Positions 1 through 6,170 of a stretch of 15,372 nt of DNA are shown here, in pieces. How positions within the stretch are numbered: the stretch's first letter is position 1; each line of letters begins with the position of its first letter. The stretch is from Anaerolineales bacterium UBA5069 (GTDB taxonomy: Bacteria; Chloroflexota; Anaerolineae; Caldilineales; Caldilineaceae). Below the pieces are notes generated by a model, which was not told the origin of the DNA, did no database searches, and was given only the letters and a program-made list of their open reading frames with translations. Made by a program: the position numbers and the translations under genes. The stretch covers positions 18,021-33,392 of the forward strand of contig DIAV01000308.1 of the NCBI GenBank assembly GCA_002415895.1. The letters are read 5' to 3'.

Positions 1-18
1 CCCCCCCCCCCCCCCCCC
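1..18. other. 18-nt poly-C run at the window edge, probable contig-end artefact
   Basis: The window opens with 18 consecutive C residues, followed directly by ordinary mixed sequence. Nothing else in the window has a homopolymer of this length. Poly-G read tails from two-colour sequencing chemistry would appear as poly-C at the 5' end of a contig, as would a homopolymer tail added during library construction. A genuine C tract at a phase-variable site is the alternative, but no gene is placed to be switched by it. Confidence 0.6.
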
Positions 19-303
19 GCTTCCTTTTTTATGCCGCCCGCGCCGCTGTAGCCGTGTAGGACAGAGACTGAAGCTGCTGCAGGAATTCAAGCAATTGGCT
101 CTTTTGCCGGAACGGCCCATTTTTGCGTTTCGTTTGTGCTTGCACAGGCGTGTCTTGGTAAACGTGTCACAAGGCGCGCGGCAACGTGGCCGCGAAGCGC
201 CAGCGAGATTCCTGGCAGCAGACAACGTGATTGATGGCACGTAGTCGTACGCATTGCCGACGACAGCACCTATGGATGAGCTTTTCAACCAAGGAGAATT
301 CAG
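19..303. other. Non-coding leader upstream of the envelope stress gene cluster
   Basis: This 285-nt stretch has no convincing gene. A 60-codon minus-strand open frame (87-269) lacks a recognisable product and a ribosome binding site. The region carries a possible ECF-type promoter (109-134) and ends with the AAGGAG ribosome binding site (291-296) for the ATG at 304. If that promoter is real, the transcript would have an untranslated leader of about 160 nt. Confidence 0.5.
109..134 (+). promoter_or_regulatory. Possible ECF-sigma-type promoter (GGAAC-N17-CGTT)
   Basis: GGAAC at 109-113 is followed after exactly 17 nt by CGTT at 131-134. This arrangement is the classical -35/-10 pattern for ECF sigma factors, and for EcfG-type general stress promoters in particular. 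It lies about 170 nt upstream of a gene cluster whose families are stress-associated in other bacteria. No better housekeeping promoter was found in the leader. The call rests on nine bases and was picked after looking at several promoter types, so it is tentative. Confidence 0.3.
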
Positions 304-1371
304 ATGATGGCAGACAACAAAGCATTCAATGACCACTCCACCGATGACGCTGCTGCGGCCCTCAAGCGCAGCGCCACTGATTTGGCCCAAAGCGCCAAGC
401 AGACGGCTGTTGATGTGGCGGCAGACGCGCAGGACAAGCTCAAGGCGGTCGCCTCTGATACGCAGCAAACGCTGACCAACGTGGCGGCACAGGCCAAACA
501 GGATGCCGGCGCCGTTGTGGAAGACCAGAAGAACATGGTGGCCGATCGTTTGCGCACGGTTTCCAATTCGCTGCGCCAAACGGGCAGCCGCCTGCACAAC
601 GAAGATGAGGCTATGATCGGCGGCTATGCGCAGGATGCCGCCGGACAGATTGACCGTTTTGCGGGCTATTTGCAGAACCACGATGTGGGTGACCTGATCA
701 ACGACGTGCGCGGCATTGCCCAACGCCAGCCGGAAATCTTTATCGCGGGCAGTCTCGCCGTGGGTTTCCTGCTGGGGCGCTTCCTCAAGTCGTCGGATGC
801 CTTCCCGGGCGGTGGCCAAGACAACCGTGGCCGTAACGGCTACACGGATCACAGCTACAGGCGCACCTACCTGGGTGAAGGCTACCGGCGCGCTGACTAT
901 GGCGCCGGCGCGTACGGCGGCGCGTACAGGGGTGCATACAGTGGTGGGTACAGTGGTGGGTACAGTGGCGATTACGGATCAGCCGGCAATCGCGGTGACA
1001 CCACCTACGCTGACCTTCAATACCGCGACGCCATGCGTGGCGACGCTCGCTACCGCGATGAGGAATTGCGCAACCAGGGTGGCAGCTACAGCAGCGGCGT
1101 CTCCTATGGTGTGCAAGAGAACGCGGCCGGTGGGCCGGCGCGTGCCGATGATCCTGCACGCGCCCAGGATCCGGCCCGCCCGGCTGATCGCACGGCGGCT
1201 GATCGTTCTACCACGGGCCCCGGCTTCAGCCCGGCAGACTATGGCAAGACAGGCTACCGAGGCAGCGCCAGCGTAGCCACAGGCGAGACGCAAAAGGCCG
1301 CCCAGGAGAATGGGAAGCGCAACGACGCGCAAAACCAGGACTCCGCAGCGCGCGGCGCGCAGGCGTCTTAA
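304..1371 (+). CDS. Helical single-TM envelope protein with Gly/Tyr-rich tail (YqjD/nutrient-deprivation-induced type)
   Basis: This 355-residue protein probably acts at the cytoplasmic membrane; its exact role is unknown. Residues 1-135 are Ala/Asp/Gln/Lys-rich and strongly helical, resembling LEA or apolipoprotein-like coiled regions, with repeated patterns such as QSAKQTAVDVAADAQ. A single hydrophobic segment at about 144-160 (FIAGSLAVGFLLGRFL) follows a QRQPE turn. This matches the helix-then-PxxxxxAxxxGFLLG layout of ElaB/YqjD-like (DUF883) and nutrient-deprivation-induced proteins. From about 165 the chain is low-complexity: Gly/Tyr/Arg repeats (AYGG, AYRG, GYSG), then a DPAR-rich disordered tail. 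The start is ATG 304, seven bases after AAGGAG (291-296); ATG 307 is an alternative. It is the first gene of a three-gene cluster, followed by the holin-family gene after 61 nt. Assignment is by architecture, not by a diagnostic motif. Confidence 0.8.
   Translation: MMADNKAFNDHSTDDAAAALKRSATDLAQSAKQTAVDVAADAQDKLKAVASDTQQTLTNVAAQAKQDAGAVVEDQKNMVADRLRTVSNSLRQTGSRLHNEDEAMIGGYAQDAAGQIDRFAGYLQNHDVGDLINDVRGIAQRQPEIFIAGSLAVGFLLGRFLKSSDAFPGGGQDNRGRNGYTDHSYRRTYLGEGYRRADYGAGAYGGAYRGAYSGGYSGGYSGDYGSAGNRGDTTYADLQYRDAMRGDARYRDEELRNQGGSYSSGVSYGVQENAAGGPARADDPARAQDPARPADRTAADRSTTGPGFSPADYGKTGYRGSASVATGETQKAAQENGKRNDAQNQDSAARGAQAS
910..969 (+). repeat. In-frame 12-bp tandem repeats encoding (A/G)Y(G/R/S)G
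   Basis: Five consecutive 12-bp units encode AYGG, AYRG, AYSG, GYSG and GYSG, followed by a partial DYG unit. The last copies are nearly identical in DNA: TACAGTGGTGGG occurs at 937-948 and 949-960 and is truncated at 961-968. The repeat sits in the disordered tail of the first gene. A 12-bp period keeps the frame, so copy-number change by slippage would alter tail length without breaking the gene. Confidence 0.85.
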
Positions 1372-1394
1372 GCACAATATCAGCAGCAAGCAAT

Positions 1395-1416
1395 CGGGTG
1401 CGCCGCGGCGCACCCG
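1395..1416. repeat. 22-nt perfect palindrome just upstream of the holin-family gene
   Basis: Half-site CGGGTGCGCCG is followed directly by its exact reverse complement, giving 11 matched pairs with no spacer. In RNA it would fold with a few central bases forced into the loop. It lies in the 61-nt gap between the first two genes and ends one base before the AAGGAGAGG ribosome binding site. It could be an operator, an RNA stability or processing hairpin, or a modulator of translation of the downstream gene. There is no T tract, so it is a poor terminator candidate. Confidence 0.7.
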
Positions 1417-1417
1417 C

Positions 1418-1426
1418 AAGGAGAGG
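1418..1426 (+). promoter_or_regulatory. Strong ribosome binding site fixing the holin-family start
   Basis: AAGGAGAGG lies six bases before the ATG at 1433. The reading frame is open back to an ATG at 1310, inside the previous gene, but that upstream stretch reads as basic, low-complexity out-of-frame sequence and has no comparable site. The site therefore sets the start at 1433. Confidence 0.85.
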
Positions 1427-1432
1427 CACAAC

Positions 1433-1948
1433 ATGGCACCAGAAACGTATGCAAGTGATTCTGCGGGCATAGGCTATGCCGACCAGCCCGTTGCGGTTCC
1501 TACCCAGAGTGTGGCCGACAGCATGGCCGATATGCCTCCTTACAATGGACGCGTCGTTGGCAGCGCCTCGGAGAACCGCTCGCTGGGCGAGCTGTTCAGC
1601 GAGCTTTCAGCCGACATGAGCGATCTGCTGCAAAAGGAGGTGGCACTGGCCCAGGCCGAGATGATGGGCAAGGTTTCCAAAGTTGCGGGTGGTGCAGGCA
1701 TGGCCGTGGGGGGCGGAATGGTGGCCTATGCAGGTCTCATTCTGCTGCTTATCACCCTCGCATTCTTCCTGGCGCAATGGATGGCTGTCTGGGTTGCGCT
1801 GGGCATTGTCGCCGTAATTGCACTGGCGATTGGGCTGGTCCTGCTGCAGGTGGGGCGGGGCCGAATTCAGAACACGAGCCTCACACCCGAGAAGACTATC
1901 GAGTCACTCAAGGACAACGCTGAGTGGGTAAAGGAGCAAGTACGATGA
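1433..1948 (+). CDS. Phage holin family / YqjE-like (Holin-X, DUF1469) membrane protein
   Basis: This 171-residue protein belongs by pattern to the putative Actinobacterial Holin-X / DUF1469 family (YqjE in E. coli). Those proteins are cellular envelope proteins and rarely phage holins, despite the family name. After a variable N-terminus (1-48) comes the conserved SLGELFSELSADMSDLLQKEVALAQAEM helix (split here as SLGELFSELS and LLQKEVALAQAEM), about residues 49-76. Two membrane segments follow at about 85-113 and 118-143. The C-terminus has the family-typical PEKTIESLKDNAEWVKEQ. The start is ATG 1433 with a strong AAGGAGAGG site. The stop TGA at 1946-1948 overlaps the next gene's ATG at 1945, so the two are probably translationally coupled. 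No phage genes lie nearby, which argues against a lysis role. Confidence 0.85.
   Translation: MAPETYASDSAGIGYADQPVAVPTQSVADSMADMPPYNGRVVGSASENRSLGELFSELSADMSDLLQKEVALAQAEMMGKVSKVAGGAGMAVGGGMVAYAGLILLLITLAFFLAQWMAVWVALGIVAVIALAIGLVLLQVGRGRIQNTSLTPEKTIESLKDNAEWVKEQVR
1931..1936 (+). promoter_or_regulatory. Ribosome binding site inside the holin-family gene, fixing the DUF3618 gene start
   Basis: AAGGAG lies in the last codons of the holin-family gene, eight bases before the ATG at 1945. It selects that ATG over an in-frame ATG at 1924. The resulting ATGA overlap is typical of translational coupling. Confidence 0.8.
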
Positions 1949-3375
1949 GCGAAGTGAACGGACAAACGCCCGAAGAAATTCGCGCGGAGATTGAACGCAA
2001 GCGCAATGAGATGGGCCGCAAGGTTGATGCGATTCAGGATCGCTTTGCCCCCGATAACCTGAAGGCCGAGGCGCGCTCGCTGGCGCAGGACGTTGTAAGC
2101 GAGAGCACAGAGACGATCAAGGAATTTGTACGCACCAACTCGGCCGAATTGGGGCGCAGCGTGGTGGAGTCGTTCAAGCGCAACCCGCTGCCTTCTGCGC
2201 TGATTATGGCTGGTTTGGGTTGGATGGTCTTCAACAGCACCCAGGGCGACGCCAGGGATGAACGTATGGCTGGCGACCGCGCTTATGGCGACTGGCGCGG
2301 CCGCGGCTATGGTGCGCCCTATGCGGGTCAGGGCTACAGCCGCCGCGGCGATCCTTCCTATGATCGCAACTATGACCGCGGCTTCTACACAAATCAACGC
2401 TACGGTTCCCAGCCTCGCCCGGAATACGGCCCGCAGTATCGCGGGCCTGCAGCGGGCTATGTGGAAGAGGGTTACGGTCGCTGGTATGACGCCGACAATG
2501 ATCGCTATGGCTACGGCAATTTTGATGCGCGCGCCGGCGAATCCTTCATTGACAAGGCTGGCAACCTGGTGGACCGCGCCGGCAACATCCTCCAAAATGC
2601 CGCCGACCGCGCCGGCAGCGCCGTGGCTTCGGCAGCAGATAAGGTGACCGACACCGCAAGGGACGCCGCAGGCGCTGTGAAGCAGACGGTGGGAAATGTT
2701 GAGAATAGTGTGAGCAATCAGGCCAGCCGCATGGCGGGTGCAGGCGCCGACGCCAACACAACCCTGCGCCAGACAGCCGGCACAGTTGCCGACAAACTGA
2801 CGCACACGGTGGCCGAAACGCGCGAGCAGGTGATGGGACAGGCTGCGGAGTGGACGGACGAGGCCCGCCGCCGAGCCGACGAGATGTCCCAGGAGGCGCA
2901 GTTCCAGATGATGCGTGCGCAGGAAGCAGCCGCCCGCACCATTGACGAGAATCTGCTCACCTTTGGGGCGCTGGCGTTGCTGGCCGGCGCAGCGGTGGGT
3001 TTGGCGCTGCCTGCCACACGGCGCGAGCGTCAGTTCATGGGTGACTACAGCAACCGTGTGGTTGAGCGCACGCAGCAGGTTGCCGGCACTGTTGCCGCCG
3101 AGGTGCAGAATGTAGCAGGGAACGTGGCCGATGATGTCGCGCCCAAGCTGCAGCAGGCAGTTGCCGACGTCACCGAAAACCTGAAGCAGGTGGGCAAGGA
3201 CGTGCAGCAGGCAGGCAAGGATGTCACCCAGGATCTTACCAAGGGCGTGCAAAAGGCAGGCGACACGCTGAAGGAGAAGGTGGAGGAAACCACCGGTGTC
3301 AGAATGGACACCACCAGCAACAAGGATACCGCTACCAACAGGCAGGGCAACGGCTCCGACAAGAAGCAGAGCTAA
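1945..3375 (+). CDS. DUF3618-domain envelope protein with two membrane segments and a Tyr/Gly/Arg-rich linker
   Basis: This is a 476-residue protein. The N-terminus TPEEIRAEIERKRNEMGRKV (residues 8-27) is a good match to the DUF3618 signature. A first membrane segment follows NPLPSALIMAGLGWMVF from residue 80. Residues 106-200 are rich in Tyr, Gly, Arg and Asp, and look disordered. Residues about 205-330 are a long Ala-rich amphipathic helical region with LEA-like repeats. A second membrane segment at about 339-357 ends in LALPATRRERQFMG, a pattern seen in DUF3618 proteins. A second helical region (about 365-455) and a polar Lys/Asn/Thr tail follow. The function is unknown; the family is associated with envelope or stress roles. 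It is coupled to the holin-family gene by an ATGA overlap, so the two probably act together. A stem-loop without a T tract follows the stop. The long open frame on the opposite strand is a composition artefact. Confidence 0.85.
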   Translation: MSEVNGQTPEEIRAEIERKRNEMGRKVDAIQDRFAPDNLKAEARSLAQDVVSESTETIKEFVRTNSAELGRSVVESFKRNPLPSALIMAGLGWMVFNSTQGDARDERMAGDRAYGDWRGRGYGAPYAGQGYSRRGDPSYDRNYDRGFYTNQRYGSQPRPEYGPQYRGPAAGYVEEGYGRWYDADNDRYGYGNFDARAGESFIDKAGNLVDRAGNILQNAADRAGSAVASAADKVTDTARDAAGAVKQTVGNVENSVSNQASRMAGAGADANTTLRQTAGTVADKLTHTVAETREQVMGQAAEWTDEARRRADEMSQEAQFQMMRAQEAAARTIDENLLTFGALALLAGAAVGLALPATRRERQFMGDYSNRVVERTQQVAGTVAAEVQNVAGNVADDVAPKLQQAVADVTENLKQVGKDVQQAGKDVTQDLTKGVQKAGDTLKEKVEETTGVRMDTTSNKDTATNRQGNGSDKKQS

Positions 3376-3406
3376 GCCACTTCCTTGCAGGCACATTCGC
3401 AGTTCA

Positions 3407-3437
3407 AGCGAGGCTTCCCCAATCGGGAAGCCTCGCT
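3407..3437. terminator. 13-bp stem-loop downstream of the stress gene cluster
   Basis: AGCGAGGCTTCCC (3407-3419) is followed by a CAATC loop and the exact complement GGGAAGCCTCGCT (3425-3437). It begins 31 nt after the stop of the DUF3618 gene. The sequence after the stem (GTGTGTACC) has no T run. It is therefore either a terminator of a lineage that does not depend on a T tract, or an mRNA 3'-end stabilising hairpin. Confidence 0.65.
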
Positions 3438-3482
3438 GTGTGTACCGCAAATTCACGCAATCGCGATGACAGATGTCCCTTG

Positions 3483-3553
3483 TGCGCGCGTGCTGCCGGG
3501 TTTATGCTGCGCGCATGGCCGCAGTATGGCGGCAAGACTCGCCCGCAAGGGCG
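3483..3553 (+). promoter_or_regulatory. Cluster of short stem-loops in the leader of the secreted propeller gene
   Basis: Three local hairpins lie in a row before the ATG at 3577. TGCGCGC (3483-3489) pairs with 3509-3515. GCCGC (3518-3522) pairs with 3529-3533. CGCCC (3540-3544) pairs with 3549-3553 across a GCAA tetraloop. They could form a structured 5' leader, but short GC-rich stems are common at this base composition. No known riboswitch is recognised. Confidence 0.25.
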
Positions 3554-3576
3554 CGCTCCTAGAGAAAGCGTGCAAC

Positions 3577-6093
3577 ATGAAAAGAGATTTGTCGTTGGCG
3601 CGTGGTGTGGCCCTGTGGGCTGCGCCGCTTTTCGTTCTACTTGCCTTGCTTGGGGCCTCCGCGCAGGCCCGCGCTCAAGCGGCTGATCAGCCACTTGACC
3701 CAACCTGCCCGTGGGGGCGCAAGTGCAGCGCGCTCCTGGTTCCAGCGGCGGAGGGAGCATTCGCAGCCGCGCCCACAGGCATTCCGCAAAGAGCGCCTCA
3801 GGGCGACGTTACGCGCATGGCCTTTGCATCGTTTCGCGACGGCGATTATGAAGTCTACGTCGCGCGCGGTGACGCCACAGAGGCGGTCAACATCACCAAC
3901 AATGAGGCGTGGGACATCGAACCGCAGCTTTCGCCTGACGGCACGCAGATCCTCTTCCTCTCGGACCGCGACCACCCGCCCGCACCCAACAAGGATCCCA
4001 TCTACAACATCTACGTAGCCAATGCCGACGGCGCCAACCTGCGCAGGCTGACCACCACCAACGACACCCAGTCGCGCCCCTCCTGGTCGCCCGACGGCAG
4101 CCGCATCCTCTTTGCCATGGTGCGCAACCGCAACACCGACATCTATTCCATCGCGAGCGATGGCACCGATCTCAAGCGGCTGACCACCAGCAGCGCCGTT
4201 GATTTCGACCCAACCTACATGCCCGATGGCAGCGCCATCCTCTGGGTGAGCGAAGTGTCGTCCACCTATGGGCGGCTGATGATGGCCAACCCCGACGGCA
4301 GCGACCCCGCCCCGATGCCGATCTTCCCAGGGCCCAAGCGCTATCTGCAGCATCCCCTCGTCTCGCCCACCAGCGCGCAGATTGCCTTCGAGTCCGACGA
4401 AGACGGCAACGGCTGGCTCGATGTGGGCGTCTTCCCGCTTCACCCGTCGGCGACGAACCCCTACTACATCTACGGCGTTGAGATTGGCGAACCGACGGTT
4501 GCAGGCTGGTCGCCGGCTGTGCCTGAGACCATGGACGACCCCACGTTCGCACTGTGGGATCGCACGCTGATTGTGACCTCCCTCGAGTGGACGCCGGCCG
4601 CCGAGCCCGGCAGTTTCGATCTTGCCAGCGCCGTGAGCTTCGGCGAAGGGGGCTGGGGCGGCGCGAGTTCCTTCTCTTCATCACCATTCGACTTTGGCTT
4701 CCACGCCGTTGCGCTCGACCACAGTGCGCCCTTTGCCACGACCAGCGCAGCGCGCTTCATGCACTACGCGCAGGGAGAACTCGGGTATACCACGGCCGAT
4801 GAGGGCGGCTCAGGCGTGGCCCAGCTCATTTGGCAGGCTGTCGCGCCGCCGGAAAATACGCTGATTGCCCACTTCGGCAAGTCGCAGCCCGGCCCCAGCG
4901 GCACACAGGAGGCGCTCTTTCCCCAGGGCGTCGATGCAGTCGTGCAGGCGCAGGCGGTTGACCTCGCAGGCAACGTGGGCCCGCTGAGCGCGCCCATTCA
5001 GACCTCACTCTTCGTCTACAGGAGCAGTTGTACCCTCACGGACCCGCGCGGATTGCCCGTGGAGGGGGCAAGCGTCGACTACCGGACGCCCCCCTTTGCG
5101 CAACTGGCCTCGGATGCGCAGGGTGTCGCCGTGGCCTATTTCGGCCGCATCCCCGACATTGTTGCGCTGCAGGCGACGCAGCCGGTCTTCGGCGTTGCGC
5201 CCGCAGCCTCGAGCGCGCCCACCTTTGTTGACCCGCTGGACCCCTACACTATCGACTTCGCCTGCACAACCTACTTCCGCGCTTTGGCACGCGACGCCGT
5301 GATCAACGGGCGATTCGAGGACACACCGTCAGATACAGGCTGGCAATTTGAGAATGGTTGCGCACCTGCACTGGGTGGAGAGCGCGGCCACCTGCTGCAG
5401 CTGGGCAACCAGCTCTACCAGGACTGCCCGTCGGATGGACCTCATCGTGCATCACAGGCCATTGCGGGCTCGCTGACTGCAACCATGCACAAGCCGACGC
5501 TGGCCTTCGTCTACGCCATGCCCCAAATCTACAGCCCGCCCACGCCGGAGGACGAGCCGGTGTGGCCGCTGCGCGTCTCCGTCACCGAGGCGGGCCTCGA
5601 TGCAACCAGCCCGCTCACTGTGACCACCGTCTTCACCCACGGCTTCCATATCCAGGGCGAAACGCTCGCCTGGGTGGACATGACGCCGTGGGCTGGGCGC
5701 GACATCACAATCACCTTTGATCTCTCCGAGACTGCCGGCCTGCCCGCTTCCAAGGTGCTGCTGGACGAAATCAGCATGACGCCATGGGAGACGCCCGTAG
5801 TGCACGGCGCGGCGCTGGCGGCGGAAAGCGCCGCGGTGCAACCCGCCACGCTGGTGATTACGGGGGAGAACTTCATTACAACGCCCACGGTGTCACTGGT
5901 GACGGATGCCGGGCTGGAAACTCTGACGCTGGCCGCGCCCTCCACAGAGACGGAATTGCGCGTTGTGTGGCCCAGCGGCAATGCGCCCGGCCGCTACCGC
6001 GTGCGCGTGGCCAACCCCAGCGGCCTTTACAGCGAGTTCAATTTCATGGTGAATCTGCCCATAACAGTATTCCTCCCCCTCACCCACAAATAG
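3577..6093 (+). CDS. Secreted TolB-like (PD40) beta-propeller protein with C-terminal IPT/TIG domain
   Basis: This is an 838-residue exported protein. A signal peptide spans residues 1-35: basic MKRDLSLAR, a hydrophobic core, and cleavage after ARAQA. That signal fixes the start at ATG 3577, although the frame is open upstream to 3385; the ribosome binding site is weak (AGAGAAAG, 3561-3568). Residues about 89-286 contain at least three clear PD40/TolB-type blades with the core xxPxxSPDGxxIxFxS (QLSPDGTQILFLSDRD, SWSPDGSRILFAM, TYMPDGSAILWVS) and a more degenerate fourth. Residues about 485-523 resemble a carboxypeptidase-regulatory-like beta domain (DPRGLPVEGASVDY). Residues 578-738 look like a jelly-roll or carbohydrate-binding-like domain. 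Residues 740-833 form an IPT/TIG domain (LVITGENFITTPTVSLV). The protein ends in ITVFLPLTHK, a tail resembling that of the convergent neighbour. It is probably a surface or extracellular binding protein; the ligand is unknown. No catalytic motif is seen. Confidence 0.8.
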   Translation: MKRDLSLARGVALWAAPLFVLLALLGASAQARAQAADQPLDPTCPWGRKCSALLVPAAEGAFAAAPTGIPQRAPQGDVTRMAFASFRDGDYEVYVARGDATEAVNITNNEAWDIEPQLSPDGTQILFLSDRDHPPAPNKDPIYNIYVANADGANLRRLTTTNDTQSRPSWSPDGSRILFAMVRNRNTDIYSIASDGTDLKRLTTSSAVDFDPTYMPDGSAILWVSEVSSTYGRLMMANPDGSDPAPMPIFPGPKRYLQHPLVSPTSAQIAFESDEDGNGWLDVGVFPLHPSATNPYYIYGVEIGEPTVAGWSPAVPETMDDPTFALWDRTLIVTSLEWTPAAEPGSFDLASAVSFGEGGWGGASSFSSSPFDFGFHAVALDHSAPFATTSAARFMHYAQGELGYTTADEGGSGVAQLIWQAVAPPENTLIAHFGKSQPGPSGTQEALFPQGVDAVVQAQAVDLAGNVGPLSAPIQTSLFVYRSSCTLTDPRGLPVEGASVDYRTPPFAQLASDAQGVAVAYFGRIPDIVALQATQPVFGVAPAASSAPTFVDPLDPYTIDFACTTYFRALARDAVINGRFEDTPSDTGWQFENGCAPALGGERGHLLQLGNQLYQDCPSDGPHRASQAIAGSLTATMHKPTLAFVYAMPQIYSPPTPEDEPVWPLRVSVTEAGLDATSPLTVTTVFTHGFHIQGETLAWVDMTPWAGRDITITFDLSETAGLPASKVLLDEISMTPWETPVVHGAALAAESAAVQPATLVITGENFITTPTVSLVTDAGLETLTLAAPSTETELRVVWPSGNAPGRYRVRVANPSGLYSEFNFMVNLPITVFLPLTHK

Positions 6094-6102
6094 GCGCACC
6101 TC

Positions 6103-6148
6103 GGCAAAGAGAGCGGCGGCCCACCACTGGGCCGCCGCTCTCTTTGCC
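6103..6148. terminator. Perfect 21-bp stem-loop between two convergent secreted-protein genes (bidirectional terminator)
   Basis: Bases 6103-6123 (GGCAAAGAGAGCGGC...) are exactly complementary to 6128-6148, with a four-base CCAC loop. It lies 10 nt after the stop of the plus-strand gene and 23 nt beyond the stop of the minus-strand gene, so it can serve both transcripts. Like the stem at 3407-3437 it has no strong T tract. The A-rich and T-rich stretches are inside the stem (AAAGAGAG/CTCTCTTT). Confidence 0.8.
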
Positions 6149-6170
6149 TGGTCTACAAACCTCGCAATCC

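Noticed and set aside
1433..1948. Phage lysis holin or prophage remnant
   Set aside because: The family name is misleading: the sequence matches the cellular YqjE/Holin-X type, and no endolysin, structural or integrase gene is nearby.
1867..3456. A 529-codon minus-strand open frame antisense to the DUF3618 gene
   Set aside because: The plus-strand frame has a recognisable domain, a ribosome binding site and coupling to its neighbour. The antisense product is Leu/His/Cys-rich without a family match, as expected when a GC-rich gene is read backwards.
3385..3576. In-frame extension of the secreted propeller protein upstream of 3577
   Set aside because: It would cover the terminator stem and bury a clean signal peptide that starts at 3577.
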